From positions 1-56,820 of the forward strand of contig CAOJUE010000012.1 of NCBI GenBank assembly GCA_948443845.1: a stretch of 56,820 bases of DNA. Direction: 5' to 3'. The notes beneath the pieces are model-generated. The model had not been told where the DNA came from. It saw only the letters and a program-made list of their open reading frames with translations, and did no database searches. Positions 8,438-18,114 of the stretch are shown here, piece by piece. The position numbers and the translations under genes were made by a program. Source of the stretch: an uncultured Eubacteriales bacterium. Its GTDB lineage: Bacteria > Bacillota > Clostridia > TANB77 > CAG-508. The first letter of the stretch is position 1; each line of letters begins with the position of its first letter.

Positions 8438-9013
8438 TTAATACTCCTTTCCTTCAAACCACTTGGCAAATTCATTTAGGGCCTCATAGGAGCCATCAAT
8501 TTTTCGCCTTTCTTCTCGTTCGGTTTCGTTCATTTGAGCCAAGGTTTTTTCGAAATGATTTGGTTTAAAAATATACCATAAATCGGACCATTTTTCGGTT
8601 CGGTTTTGTCCTTCCATTTGGTAGGCGACTTTTCCGGGGTGCCTACCATAAAAATAACGAATTTCGTTTCCATCATAATAGGCTAGACACTCTTCAAATC
8701 GGCAATCACGATTTTGCTCGTTTTCCATTAATTTGAGAATTCCGTTTACGCCAATGGTTTCTAAGGAAAAATTGACAAAAGTCTTGGGAAAACCATGTAA
8801 AGCATCAATAAAAAATCCGGTATCTAGCGCAATACAAGGCTTTTTTACGATTTGGTAGGCTTGTTTTACTTTGGCTGTCGCAATTTCTTTTAGGTCTTCG
8901 CTTCTTGGTTCGTCTAGTTCAAAATCGTAGGTGGTAAATTTTAGATTTTGAAAATATTTTTCGGCTGATTTGGCTTTGCCTTTGTTGTGGGTCACAAATA
9001 CAATTTCGTCCAT
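8438..9013 (-). CDS. Non-canonical purine NTP pyrophosphatase (HAM1/RdgB-like)
   Basis: 191 residues. VFVTHNKGKAKSAEKYF is the family N-terminus and ALDTGFFIDALHGFP the catalytic Asp/Gly region, with FEECLAYYDG following. These enzymes remove ITP/XTP from the nucleotide pool. It differs somewhat from standard RdgB at the C-terminus, so a related specificity is possible. Operonic with the NUDIX gene. Confidence 0.85.
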   Translation of the reverse strand: MDEIVFVTHNKGKAKSAEKYFQNLKFTTYDFELDEPRSEDLKEIATAKVKQAYQIVKKPCIALDTGFFIDALHGFPKTFVNFSLETIGVNGILKLMENEQNRDCRFEECLAYYDGNEIRYFYGRHPGKVAYQMEGQNRTEKWSDLWYIFKPNHFEKTLAQMNETEREERRKIDGSYEALNEFAKWFEGKEY

Positions 9014-9025
9014 GTTTTGCTCCTT

Positions 9026-9577
9026 TTATAAATATGTTACGATATCTTCAAACGTGTCAAATCCGCTTTCGCTGTTGATATGACCAGCGTTTGGAATAAA
9101 AATTTGCTGGGTTGCAACTGTATTGGCGAATTCTTTTTCGGCGTCTATTTTTACATAAGGGTCGTTGTCGGAATAAAAGCAAATGATGTCGTTTGCATAC
9201 GTTTTTACATCTGATAAATTGTCAAAATACATACTTTTATTGACTTCATCATAATCTTTGTCAATTCCCAAATAATTGTTGAATCCACAAACAAAAATCA
9301 ATTTTTTGACTTTGATTTTGTTTTCTACCAAAAATTTCGAAATAAACACAGGCGCAATACTGTGTCCGATTATTACTGTATTTTCCGTGATAAGCCCTAA
9401 ATCCACATAATATTTTAATAATTTGCTCCAATTTTCGTAATTCTGATGCCCGACACCAATCGGGAAATCCGGCACATAAACTTGTTTTCCCTCATTTTCC
9501 AAAAACTCATGTAGCCATGGAATCCAATTTGAGTAGGGGCTACTAAATGAACCGTGAATGATAAAATAATTTTCCAT
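9026..9577 (-). CDS. RBBP9/YdeN-family serine hydrolase
   Basis: 183 residues, alpha/beta hydrolase fold. It begins YFIIHGSFSSPYSNWIPW, has the nucleophile in VIIGHSIAPVFI, the acid in FYSDNDPYV and the catalytic His in NAGHIN. Substrate unknown. Confidence 0.88.
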   Translation of the reverse strand: MENYFIIHGSFSSPYSNWIPWLHEFLENEGKQVYVPDFPIGVGHQNYENWSKLLKYYVDLGLITENTVIIGHSIAPVFISKFLVENKIKVKKLIFVCGFNNYLGIDKDYDEVNKSMYFDNLSDVKTYANDIICFYSDNDPYVKIDAEKEFANTVATQQIFIPNAGHINSESGFDTFEDIVTYL

Positions 9578-9598
9578 ATTTCTTCTCCTTTTTCAATT

Positions 9599-10351
9599 TT
9601 ATAATTCTAAAATCATATCGTCTTCTGCAGAAATAACTTCTATGCCATATTTTTCCGTTAATTTGCTTGCTAGCAAAACAGGATTTGCCTTTAATATATC
9701 TTCATTAAAATGCGTTAAAACCACTTTTTTCGGTTTGATTGCTTTTATAAATTCTTGGGTTGCAGGAATATCAAGATGTTTTGGTTTTTGTTTATCTTGT
9801 ATGTGATATGGGACATTCATGATTAGAATTTCGCAGTTTTGATAGGAAACCAAAAGTTCCGGAAAATAGGCTGTGTCCGTTACAAGCCCTATCAGATGAT
9901 TTTTGGTTTTTATCTTAAACCCATAATTTTCTATCCCATGTTTATGTTCAATCGATGAAGTTATTTCTATGTTTTTAATGGCATATTTCGAGTTTGGTTT
10001 GACAATTTCCAAATGCTCTGGAAAATCCTTCAGATATGAATACAATACTTTTTCTTCAATGGCTTGATTTGGCACAAGCACCGTTCCTCGTTTTTCTTCA
10101 CCACCATTTGTCATAAGTTCTACAAAAATGTTTAAATCATTGGAATGGTCGATGTGAATATGAGATAAAATAATTCCGTCGATTTTGTCTTGATAGGTGT
10201 GAATGTATTTATAAAATGTGTAGACGCCTGGATCAATGATAAGGTTTGTATCGTCCACATGAAAATAAAGCCCACCTGCTGACCTGATTTTTTTGAAAAA
10301 TATGTCTTTATTGCCTGTCGTTCCGAAAAAGTGAATAAAATCTTTTGCCAT
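9599..10351 (-). CDS. Metallo-beta-lactamase-fold hydrolase
   Basis: 250 residues. The HxHxDH metal motif is in ILSHIHIDHSND, with a later Asp in GLVTDTAYF and His in VLTHFNED. It resembles the RNase Z/phosphodiesterase-like branch of the fold; substrate not assignable. It starts directly after the HAD stop with no gap. Confidence 0.85.
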   Translation of the reverse strand: MAKDFIHFFGTTGNKDIFFKKIRSAGGLYFHVDDTNLIIDPGVYTFYKYIHTYQDKIDGIILSHIHIDHSNDLNIFVELMTNGGEEKRGTVLVPNQAIEEKVLYSYLKDFPEHLEIVKPNSKYAIKNIEITSSIEHKHGIENYGFKIKTKNHLIGLVTDTAYFPELLVSYQNCEILIMNVPYHIQDKQKPKHLDIPATQEFIKAIKPKKVVLTHFNEDILKANPVLLASKLTEKYGIEVISAEDDMILEL

Positions 10352-11146
10352 TTATTTTTCCTCCAAAATTTTCTCCAAAACCTCTGCCACGCCGTCTTCT
10401 TCATTGGTGGCAGTTACCCTATCTGCTATTTTCTTTATCTCATCTGGCGCGTTTCCCATAGCGACACCAATTCCTGCCATTTTGATCATGGAAATGTCGT
10501 TTGTTTTGTCGCCGATGGCGATTACGTCGTTTAAATCGATTTTTAAAAATTTGCTTAAAGCCGCCATAGTATTTCCTTTGGAAACATTGGAATTCGTAAT
10601 ATGAATGGCTTTCATTTGTTTTCCGTTTACTTCCCAAATGAATTGATTGGTAACGACAAAATTCGTTTGTTTTTCTATCCAATTTTTTACTTTTTCAATT
10701 TTGTTTTCATTCTCAGAACACATTGCAATTTGAATGATTTGATTTTGTTGTAGAAAATCAGAAATTTTTTCTGTTAAATGAATTTCATAATCTTCTAAAT
10801 ATTCTGGTTGGTTTACTGCTCTTGACAAACCAAAATCTAATTTTATGACCATTTCTTCCTCATTTGCCATTTCATATAACTGCTGACAAAATTGTGAATC
10901 CATAACGGATTGATATAAAACCTCTTTTTCTTGATAATCATACAAATCTGCCCCATTGCAATTAATCAAATATCGACTCGAAAATTCCTGAAATTTGATA
11001 GCCGACATTCTTGACCTACCAGAAATCAAAACAATTTGAATTCCTTTTTCTTTTGCCTTCTGAATCGCAGATACGGTTCGTTTTGTCACTTCGCCTTTGC
11101 TATTTAGTAGCGTTTTGTCAATATCCACAAAAACTGCTTTTATCAT
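10352..11146 (-). CDS. Cof-type HAD-IIB phosphatase
   Basis: 264 residues. Motif I is AVFVDIDKTLLNSKGEV, motif II IVLISGRS, motif III the Lys of KGNTM, and motif IV AIGDKTNDISMI. Cof/YwpJ-type phosphatases act on small phosphosugars or cofactors. Confidence 0.9.
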   Translation of the reverse strand: MIKAVFVDIDKTLLNSKGEVTKRTVSAIQKAKEKGIQIVLISGRSRMSAIKFQEFSSRYLINCNGADLYDYQEKEVLYQSVMDSQFCQQLYEMANEEEMVIKLDFGLSRAVNQPEYLEDYEIHLTEKISDFLQQNQIIQIAMCSENENKIEKVKNWIEKQTNFVVTNQFIWEVNGKQMKAIHITNSNVSKGNTMAALSKFLKIDLNDVIAIGDKTNDISMIKMAGIGVAMGNAPDEIKKIADRVTATNEEDGVAEVLEKILEEK

Positions 11147-11160
11147 TTTTCCTCCAACTT

Positions 11161-12327
11161 TTATCTCAAAATCTCCTCTGCCAATGCTTCCAACTTCGTT
11201 CTAGATTCTTCATTCAATCTCGAACGAATTGTCACTATCGTATCACAAATTGTGATATTCTTCATGGTTTCCACAATTTCTTTCATACATTTTCCAGCCG
11301 TTGGCGCCCAAGTTCCATTTTCCACAATTCCTATTTTACGATTTTGATAATTTTTCCCTGCCAAATGACGCAAGAATTGCTCCATTGGTGGAAATACGCC
11401 AAAATTATAACTTGATGCTGCCAAAATGATTTTATCATAACGAAAAGCATTACTAATGGCTTCTGCCATGTCATCTCTTGCCAAATCCGTTAAAACTACT
11501 TTTTTGGCACCTTTTTCTTCCAAAATTTGAGCAAGTTCGTGTGCGCTATCCGCCGTGTTTCCATGAATTGAAGCATACGCAATCAAAACGCCGTCATCTT
11601 CTGGCTCATAGCTACTCCAAATATCGTATTTTTGGATATAAAATGCTAGATTTTCTTTTAAAATCGGTCCATGCAATGGACAAATCATTTTAATCTCTAA
11701 GCCTGCTAATTTTTTTAGCAAAGCTTGTACTTGCATTCCATATTTTCCCACAATATTGAAATAATAACGTCTTGCTTCACAAGTCCAATCTTCGTCTGTA
11801 TCTAGACTTCCGAATTTTCCAAATCCGTCGGCTGAAAATAGGATTTTTTCTGTTTTTTCATATGTTACCATCACTTCTGGCCAATGCACCATGGGTGCCA
11901 TGAAAAATTGCAACGTGTGATTTCCAATCGCTAATTCATCGCCTTCTTTGACAACAATTTTTCTTGCTTCTAAATCAGGAATTTCAAAAAATTGTGGCAA
12001 AAACGCAAAGGTTTTCTCATTTCCAATCAATTTCATTTCTGGATATTTTTTTGCCAAACGCTCAATATTGTAGGCGTGGTCTGGCTCTAAATGGGAAATT
12101 ACTAGATAATCTGGCTTTTCGCCTGCTAAGGCATTTTCCAATTTTTGCATCCATTCGTCTGTTTTTCGTTTGTCAATCGTATCCATAACGACATTTTTTT
12201 CGTCTTTAATCAAATATGAATTATAAGAAATTCCGTTTGGTACAACATATTGACTTTCAAATAAATCAATGTCTTTATCATCTGCACCAACATAGATGAT
12301 GTCTTTTGAAATGGTAATATCTTTCAT
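11161..12327 (-). CDS. fprA: FprA-type flavodiiron protein
   Basis: 388 residues. The N-terminal beta-lactamase-like domain holds the di-iron ligands (HLEPDHAYNIE, an Asp in FSADGFGKFG and PLHGPIL). The C-terminal flavodoxin domain starts near residue 248 with IAYASIHGNTADSA. Flavodiiron proteins reduce O2 to water, or NO, in anaerobes using rubredoxin electrons; the rubredoxin gene lies directly upstream in the same orientation. Confidence 0.95.
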   Translation of the reverse strand: MKDITISKDIIYVGADDKDIDLFESQYVVPNGISYNSYLIKDEKNVVMDTIDKRKTDEWMQKLENALAGEKPDYLVISHLEPDHAYNIERLAKKYPEMKLIGNEKTFAFLPQFFEIPDLEARKIVVKEGDELAIGNHTLQFFMAPMVHWPEVMVTYEKTEKILFSADGFGKFGSLDTDEDWTCEARRYYFNIVGKYGMQVQALLKKLAGLEIKMICPLHGPILKENLAFYIQKYDIWSSYEPEDDGVLIAYASIHGNTADSAHELAQILEEKGAKKVVLTDLARDDMAEAISNAFRYDKIILAASSYNFGVFPPMEQFLRHLAGKNYQNRKIGIVENGTWAPTAGKCMKEIVETMKNITICDTIVTIRSRLNEESRTKLEALAEEILR

Positions 12328-12352
12328 TTTTTCGTTCCTTTCATGAGAAAAA

Positions 12353-12376
12353 GGTCGACGTGGGAGTCGACCCCTA
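12353..12376. repeat. Intergenic hairpin, related to the CCCCTA repeat family
   Basis: Perfect GGTCGAC/GTCGACC stem with a GTGGGA loop, followed by CCTA, between rubredoxin and fprA. Compare the hairpins at 51597, 52146 and 56152. Confidence 0.55.
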
Positions 12377-12379
12377 TTA

Positions 12380-12517
12380 TTATTCTTCTACTTTTTCAAA
12401 CATATCTTTCCCAACACCACATAATGGGCAGGTCCAATCAGCTGGTAAATCTTCGAATTTTACTCCTTCTTTTTCCTCATCATAAATATAACCGCAAATT
12501 GTACATTTATATTTCAT
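12380..12517 (-). CDS. Rubredoxin (45 aa)
   Basis: Starts [15 protein letters not shown] and has the second CPLCGVGKD metal knuckle, giving the four-Cys iron site. It is a one-electron carrier for FprA and superoxide reductase. ATG follows AAAGGAGG. It is slightly shorter than the usual 52-54 residues. Confidence 0.95.
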   Translation of the reverse strand: MKYKCTICGYIYDEEKEGVKFEDLPADWTCPLCGVGKDMFEKVEE

Positions 12518-12544
12518 TTTGTTTCCTCCTTTATTTTTTTGTTT

Positions 12545-12573
12545 ATTTTATAATAATCTCCTTATTTTTTCAA
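12545..12573 (-). promoter_or_regulatory. Promoter of rubredoxin-fprA
   Basis: TTGAAA, 17-base spacer, TAAAAT on the minus strand, just after the terminator of the upstream putative RNA. Confidence 0.6.
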
Positions 12574-12599
12574 GGGCTTTTCAAAAGTTTTTTATAAAA

Positions 12600-12923
12600 G
12601 AAAACAGATAGCGCCACAATGACTATCTGCTTTTGTTGCAATATTCGTAATTTTAAATGCAAATCACTTATTTTCATGATATTGCACTAAAATATTCTAA
12701 TTTTACAACATTTTGAAATCGAATAAGACAAAAACTTGTGGACTTGATACAAAAGTTAAAAAGGTCATTTTAACTCGTATTCTGAAAAAAAGCGTTAAGA
12801 AATAAAGTTTAAAAATTTCTTATCTGTCGTTTTTGGCAGTTACTACTATTGTTATTTAATTCAAATTTTCTTGAAAATAATTGGCAGAACTGCCAGGAAA
12901 TCTTCGATAAAAATTTTTAAGAT
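12600..12923 (-). ncRNA. Candidate structured non-coding RNA (about 320 nt)
   Basis: This 513-base gap between VOC and rubredoxin has no plausible gene, yet carries a consensus promoter and an intrinsic terminator (AGATAG/CTATCT stem then T-rich). Its 5' third can fold: TTAAAAATTTTTATC pairs with GATAAGAAATTTTTAA, enclosing TGGCAGTT/AACTGCCA. A long stem with an internal bulge recalls 6S-like RNA, but I cannot assign a family. It could instead be a long leader of rubredoxin, although the separate promoter argues against that. Confidence 0.5.
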
Positions 12924-12929
12924 TTTTTA

Positions 12930-12958
12930 TTTATATCATAGCACTTTACATTTGTCAA
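12930..12958 (-). promoter_or_regulatory. Consensus promoter of the candidate ncRNA
   Basis: TTGACA, 17-base spacer, TATAAA; the nearest minus-strand gene downstream is over 400 bases away. Confidence 0.75.
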
Positions 12959-12992
12959 TAGTTATTTTTATTTTTTTCGTTACATTTAATAA

Positions 12993-13027
12993 ATTGCCCC
13001 TAAAAAATCTTTAGGAGCAATTCATTT
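12993..13027 (-). terminator. Terminator after the VOC gene
   Basis: ATTGC..CTAAA / TTTAG..GCAAT imperfect hairpin directly downstream of the VOC stop. Confidence 0.55.
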
Positions 13028-13031
13028 TGGT

Positions 13032-13412
13032 TTAACAAGAAATTGTCAACACATTGCCATTGTTATCAAAAATCGCAAATTCGTCTTTGCCGTAAAACGT
13101 TTTATGAAGCTCTTTGGCAATTTTAACCTCGTTTTTCAAATCCTGATACATTTTTGTGACATCGTCAACTGTTATAAATAAGGTAAAAGTTGGAATAATT
13201 TCTTCTGTTTTTAACGTTGGATATTCGCCCAGTAAATTGTTTTGTTCTTGAAACATAATGGAAATTTTATCCTTATTTAAAATAGCAAAATCCAAAATTT
13301 CTCCTTCTTCTGGAACACTTAAAATTTTTTGAAAGCCCAATTTTTCTTCATAAAACTTTATCGTTTCTTTTACATTTTTAACCATAATATTAGTCGTTAT
13401 TGTTTCATACAT
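13032..13412 (-). CDS. VOC (glyoxalase/bleomycin-resistance fold) protein
   Basis: 126 residues with the paired beta-alpha-beta-beta-beta pattern: TNIMVKNVKETIKFYEEKLGF at the start and FAIFDNNGNVLTI at the end. Many relatives bind a metal or antibiotic, but the substrate is unknown. It is next to an AraC regulator on the same strand. Confidence 0.85.
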   Translation of the reverse strand: MYETITTNIMVKNVKETIKFYEEKLGFQKILSVPEEGEILDFAILNKDKISIMFQEQNNLLGEYPTLKTEEIIPTFTLFITVDDVTKMYQDLKNEVKIAKELHKTFYGKDEFAIFDNNGNVLTISC

Positions 13413-13476
13413 GATTTTTACCTCCTTTTAAAATTATAAAAAACAGTATAAAATTTGTATTGTAAAAAATGGACAT

Positions 13477-14256
13477 TTATGAATAGGCTTGTAAGATTTT
13501 TAAAGGAGAAATTCCAGTATACTTCTTTATTTCCTTGATAAAATGCGATTGGTCATAAAAACCACAAAGACAGGCAATCTCTATTAAATCTCTATTTTTC
13601 TCTAGCAGAAACGTCAAACACAAATGCAACCTTAAGATGTTTAATAATACTTTGGGCGATACGCCATAATTGGCTTTAAAAACTCGATACAAATGTCTTT
13701 CATGATATCCAAACTTTTCTGCAATTGCAATCACCGTTTGCTTTTTTGGGCTTTGGTATAATTCCTCTACCACTTCTAAAAAAGAATTTTCCGTTTTTCC
13801 TTTTGTTTTCTGAAGCAAATAATTTTTTAAATATTCCATTCTTTCCTTCGTATCTTTTAACTCCAGAATTTTCGCTAAAGGAAACTCCTTTTCTATCTCG
13901 CAAAAAGGTATTTCATGGTCCATAACTCGATCTGCGCCTACCTGATAAAGCACATAAAAAATACTAGGTTTGAATCGAACCCCCATATAATCGATTTTTT
14001 CATTTAACTGAAAATCCTCCGTTTCCTTGCTAAATCCTGCAAAGCAAATGAATTGATTTGCAAAATCGATTACAAGATCAATACAAGCATCTGGCAAAAT
14101 GTTGTTGGATATCGTTTTACTCAGTATTTTTTTAGATTGCATGGTCCAGATACACATGCAATAATTTTCAAGTTCTTTTACGAGATATTCCGTATATTCT
14201 ACATTTTGCTTAAATTCTTTATCAAGCAAATAGGGAATTTGTTTTGGGTAATACAT
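13477..14256 (-). CDS. AraC-family transcriptional regulator with DUF6597-like N-terminus
   Basis: 259 residues. The N-terminal sensor region includes LPDACIDLVIDF and GVRFKP; the C-terminal domain has two helix-turn-helix units, AEKFGYHERHLYRVFKANYG and ACLCGFYDQSHFIKEIKKYTG. It may control the downstream VOC gene. Confidence 0.9.
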   Translation of the reverse strand: MYYPKQIPYLLDKEFKQNVEYTEYLVKELENYCMCIWTMQSKKILSKTISNNILPDACIDLVIDFANQFICFAGFSKETEDFQLNEKIDYMGVRFKPSIFYVLYQVGADRVMDHEIPFCEIEKEFPLAKILELKDTKERMEYLKNYLLQKTKGKTENSFLEVVEELYQSPKKQTVIAIAEKFGYHERHLYRVFKANYGVSPKVLLNILRLHLCLTFLLEKNRDLIEIACLCGFYDQSHFIKEIKKYTGISPLKILQAYS

Positions 14257-14298
14257 TGATTATTTCCTTTCAAACTGTAATTGGGCGAGTATAAAAAT

Positions 14299-14323
14299 AA
14301 AAACCTTGATTTTCACAAGGTTT
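14299..14323 (-). terminator. Terminator after tRNA-Thr
   Basis: AAACCTTG/CAAGGTTT stem with a 7-base loop and a T-rich tail on the minus strand. Confidence 0.7.
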
Positions 14324-14347
14324 CTGGTATTTTTTAATACCGTTTTT

Positions 14348-14423
<76 letters not shown>

Positions 14424-14476
14424 ATATATGTTTGGGAATCTAATCTTCTTTAGATTACATTCCCTTTATTTCAATT

Positions 14477-15121
14477 TTATTCGGCTTCATCTAAACATTT
14501 CAACGCTTTTTTGCGAATTCTCTGAATTGCATTATCCACTGACTTAACTGGAGCCTCTAGGCTACTTGCTATATCAACATAACTTTGACCTTTTATGTAT
14601 CGATTTAAAACATCTTTTTCAAATTGGCTTAAATTTTTATCAATTTGAGTTTCCACACTTTCATAATACTCTTTTTTAATAATCGTTTCGAGTGGATCTT
14701 CTACCGTTTTCGTATCAAGCACGTCCAAAACAGACACATCATCATTTTCGTCATATGCCGAAACATTTAAGGAAAATGAAGAATTCAGTGGAATATTTTT
14801 TTGTCGATTTGATGTTTTTAAAACGGTAATTAATTGTCTTTCCACACATAAATTGGCAAATGTTTTGAACGAATTCTGCTTTTCTGGATTGAAAGATTGA
14901 ATTGCCTTGTACAGTCCCCAAAAACCTTCTTGAATCATGTCATCTCGTTCTGCACCAATGATAAAAAATCGATTTGCCTTCATGGTAACAATATCTTTAT
15001 ATTTATTCAGCAAATAATCTAATGCCTTTTTATCTCCATTTTTTATGATTTTCACCAAGTCTTCATCTGCTATATCGGCATATTCACTTTCAAAACAATA
15101 TTTTGATGTAGTATCTAGCAT
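14477..15121 (-). CDS. sigH: RNA polymerase sigma-H factor
   Basis: 214 residues, the usual SigH length. Region 2 has DLVKIIKNGDKKALDYLL, AERDDMIQEGFWGLYKAI and FKTFANLCVERQLI; region 4 ends with a helix-turn-helix YVDIASSLEAPVKSVDNAIQ. In Bacilli and Clostridia it directs stationary-phase or sporulation-onset genes. A consensus promoter precedes it. Confidence 0.93.
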   Translation of the reverse strand: MLDTTSKYCFESEYADIADEDLVKIIKNGDKKALDYLLNKYKDIVTMKANRFFIIGAERDDMIQEGFWGLYKAIQSFNPEKQNSFKTFANLCVERQLITVLKTSNRQKNIPLNSSFSLNVSAYDENDDVSVLDVLDTKTVEDPLETIIKKEYYESVETQIDKNLSQFEKDVLNRYIKGQSYVDIASSLEAPVKSVDNAIQRIRKKALKCLDEAE

Positions 15122-15157
15122 TCTATTTTGCTACCTCCCTAAGATGATTCTATTTGC

Positions 15158-15186
15158 ATTATATTCGCAAAATGTTGGTATGTCAA
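15158..15186 (-). promoter_or_regulatory. Promoter of sigH
   Basis: TTGACA, 17-base spacer, TATAAT on the minus strand, 37 bases before the start. Confidence 0.85.
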
Positions 15187-15264
15187 GAGTTTTTTCAATT
15201 TTTTTACTTTTTTTCGCAAAAATATTCGTTTTAGGTAAAATTTAAGCACTCGAATGAACTTCTT

Positions 15265-16908
15265 CTATTTCATCAATCTCTCAATCTGTTCCTGAATTTC
15301 TCGAATACGTTGATGCAAATGAATCACATCTACATCATTGGTATTAATATCTTCTTTGACTACATTTTCAATGTCTTCCATTTGGTCTTTCATTTTTTCA
15401 ATCCTGTCTAAAACATCTAATCTTAAGAAAACTTGGTCGTAATTTACAAATTTTTCTTCTCTTTCTAGTAATTGTGGCACTTCTGTCAATTCATAAGACT
15501 CACCAAAACTTGGAATGCTAACTGGAATTCCTGTATTTTCCTCAATTTTTTGCTTTAATTCTTCTTGCCCTTCTAATTCACCATGCACCAAGAAAATATG
15601 TTTCGGCTTTTGGATAAAAGAATACACAAAATTCAAAAGCCACTCTTGGTCCGCATGCCCTGAATACCCTTCAATATACTCAATTCTGGCATTTACCGCA
15701 ATTTCCTCACCAAATATTTTGACCTTTTCTGCCCCTTCCACAATGCTTCTACCAAGCGTTCCCGGCGCCTGATATCCCACAAAAAGTATCGTACTTTTCG
15801 GATTCCACAAATTATGTTTCAAATGATGCTTAATTCTTCCCACTTCGCACATTCCACTCGCCGACAAAATAATGCAAGGCTCGTTGCTTTCGTTCAACTC
15901 CTTCGATTCATCTGCCGTCCTTGTAAAACGAAGCCCCGGAAAATCAAGCGGATTGTCACCTGATTTGATTTTCTCTTTGATTTCATCATCAAACAAATCC
16001 ATATTTTTCTGGAAAATTTCCGTCGCCGAAATCGCAAGTGGACTATCTACATAAACAGGTGAATTCATAATTGTTTTATATTTTTTATAAAACGCTTCAT
16101 CTTGTCCATATTCATCTTTTAGTTTATCAATTTCATATAAAATTTCCTGTGTTCTTCCTACTGCAAACGAAGGAATAACAACCGTTCCACCATGATCCAA
16201 AGTTTCGGATACAATGTCTAAAAATAATTTTGCTTTTTCGTCATTTCTTACATGAAGTCGATTTCCATAAGTCGATTCCATAATTAAGTAATCTGCATTT
16301 TCAATCATCGTTGGTGCACCTAATAATGGTAAATCATTGTTGCCCAAATCACCTGTAAAAACTGCCTTTGTTGTTTTACCATCTTCTTTTGCCCAAATTT
16401 CAATAATACTTGAGCCTAGCATATGCCCTGCATCATTAAAACGAAGACTGATATTTTCGTCAATTTCAATAATCTTGTCATATTCTACTGGCACAAAATA
16501 TTGCAAACACGCATATGCTTCTTCTGCTGTATATAATGGTGGCAAATCTTCTTTGCCTTCTCGCATACGCTTTCTATTTTTCCACTCAATTTCCACTTCC
16601 TGAATATGCCCACTATCTGGAAGCATAATTTCACACAAATCGCAAGTCGCCTTGTGTGCATAAATTGGATTTTGATATCCTTCGTTGCAAAGTTTTGGAA
16701 TACGTCCTGCATGGTCAATATGAGCATGTGTTAATACCATAAAATCAATACTTGAAATATCAAACAAAAATGGGTCTGAATTCTCCAATTCTTGCGTTAC
16801 TTTTCCTTGATACATACCACAATCCACCAAGAATTTCTTCCCAGCTGCTTCCACTAAAAAATTAGACCCTGTAACTGTTTGTGCTGCCCCTAAAAATGTT
16901 ATTTTCAT
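15265..16908 (-). CDS. Beta-CASP metallo-beta-lactamase ribonuclease/exonuclease
   Basis: 547 residues. It starts ITFLGAAQTVTGSNFLVE, has HxHxDH in VLTHAHIDHAGR, the beta-CASP core with GTVVIPSFAVGRTQEIL and YVDSPLA, then SASGMCEVGRI, and the final His motifs GYSGHADQ and FLVHGE. It acts on RNA, as in RNase J/CPSF-like enzymes of the YsxC-independent branch. The C-terminal about 60 residues form a charged helix. Confidence 0.9.
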   Translation of the reverse strand: MKITFLGAAQTVTGSNFLVEAAGKKFLVDCGMYQGKVTQELENSDPFLFDISSIDFMVLTHAHIDHAGRIPKLCNEGYQNPIYAHKATCDLCEIMLPDSGHIQEVEIEWKNRKRMREGKEDLPPLYTAEEAYACLQYFVPVEYDKIIEIDENISLRFNDAGHMLGSSIIEIWAKEDGKTTKAVFTGDLGNNDLPLLGAPTMIENADYLIMESTYGNRLHVRNDEKAKLFLDIVSETLDHGGTVVIPSFAVGRTQEILYEIDKLKDEYGQDEAFYKKYKTIMNSPVYVDSPLAISATEIFQKNMDLFDDEIKEKIKSGDNPLDFPGLRFTRTADESKELNESNEPCIILSASGMCEVGRIKHHLKHNLWNPKSTILFVGYQAPGTLGRSIVEGAEKVKIFGEEIAVNARIEYIEGYSGHADQEWLLNFVYSFIQKPKHIFLVHGELEGQEELKQKIEENTGIPVSIPSFGESYELTEVPQLLEREEKFVNYDQVFLRLDVLDRIEKMKDQMEDIENVVKEDINTNDVDVIHLHQRIREIQEQIERLMK

Positions 16909-16920
16909 TGTTTTCCCTCC

Positions 16921-18090
16921 TTAATTAAAAATATTTACTTGTTTCTTTTTTCGAATCGCAATATCTTTTTTACTACCATTCCACTGTATTTCTCCTTGCT
17001 TTTCAAACACCTCTTTATCATAAACTTTTAACAAAAGATTTTCTCCCTCCAAGTTTAACTCCATTTTTATCTGCCCCAAATCAATAATTCTTGTATCTAA
17101 AATATAATGATAGATTTGAAAATTGGTTTCAATATCCATACTCACAATTTTCATAGCACCCAATTTGCAGGCTTTTGTAATCGCCGTTTTTTGTGTATAC
17201 AAAAATGCAGAATTAATTTCCTTACAATCTTTGATGAGCTTCCCTTCGGCAAAATTCAAATTTTGAAACAGTCTGAGCTGAGCAATTATTTTAATAATTG
17301 CTTCTTTTTCCTCTACTTTTTCAATCTTTTTTTCCAAAAATTTCAAAAAGCATTTTTGCAAATCAATTAATTCTTCTTGAACTTTTGTTTCTTCTTCTTT
17401 GTCATCGAGCATTTTTAATAAATTGCACAAAATTTCATAATATTCATCGTTTTCTGTTACACTTTTAATCGAGCGTTTTAGCAATGATAAATAATTCTTT
17501 TTTCCTTCGTGATCCATTCTCCAATCATATAAAAACTGCTCATTCTTTATCATCATAATATTTTGATACACGATATTTGCCACAAAATCCATTTTTTCAT
17601 GAGAATCAATATCCCAAGACCAACCATTGAAATTTTTTAAAATTTCTACCATATTTTGCTTATAACCATTGACTAATAAGTTTTGCAAAACTTGCCTTGG
17701 TTCAAACTCTTTCTTTACAAAAAAATATTTCGGCTCAATATCCGCAATCGCCTCCAACATCGCAAGTTCTGTTGGATACAGCAAAATACTTCTCTCCTTG
17801 GAATTCGTAAGCGCATTTACCTTATTTTTCACAAGCAAACTAGCCTGAGATGACTCAGGCTCAACAATTTTTATATGTTCACAATAATTTTTAATTACCT
17901 TTAAAAGGGTCTCAAAAAAAATATCTTTGGGCACACAATCAACCTTTACTCGAGCATAATCTTTATAAGCAATTTCTAATTTATAAACCATGCTTAAGGC
18001 TAAACTTTTCGCAATTGAAGAAAATGTTTTCTTCTCTAAAATTTCTTCTAGCAAATTATGATAATCTTTTAATTTCGAAAAAAAGTTCAT
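16921..18090 (-). CDS. Unknown protein, possibly DUF6179-like (389 aa)
   Basis: Not firmly recognised. It is a mostly helical soluble protein with TNSKERSILLYPTELAMLEAI, FNGWSWD and a C-terminal LDTRIIDLGQIKMELNLEG segment. It lies between ftsK and the beta-CASP gene, 12 bases upstream of the latter, and is probably co-transcribed. Confidence 0.6.
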   Translation of the reverse strand: MNFFSKLKDYHNLLEEILEKKTFSSIAKSLALSMVYKLEIAYKDYARVKVDCVPKDIFFETLLKVIKNYCEHIKIVEPESSQASLLVKNKVNALTNSKERSILLYPTELAMLEAIADIEPKYFFVKKEFEPRQVLQNLLVNGYKQNMVEILKNFNGWSWDIDSHEKMDFVANIVYQNIMMIKNEQFLYDWRMDHEGKKNYLSLLKRSIKSVTENDEYYEILCNLLKMLDDKEEETKVQEELIDLQKCFLKFLEKKIEKVEEKEAIIKIIAQLRLFQNLNFAEGKLIKDCKEINSAFLYTQKTAITKACKLGAMKIVSMDIETNFQIYHYILDTRIIDLGQIKMELNLEGENLLLKVYDKEVFEKQGEIQWNGSKKDIAIRKKKQVNIFN

Positions 18091-18114
18091 TGATTAGTGC
18101 TCCCTTCTACCATA

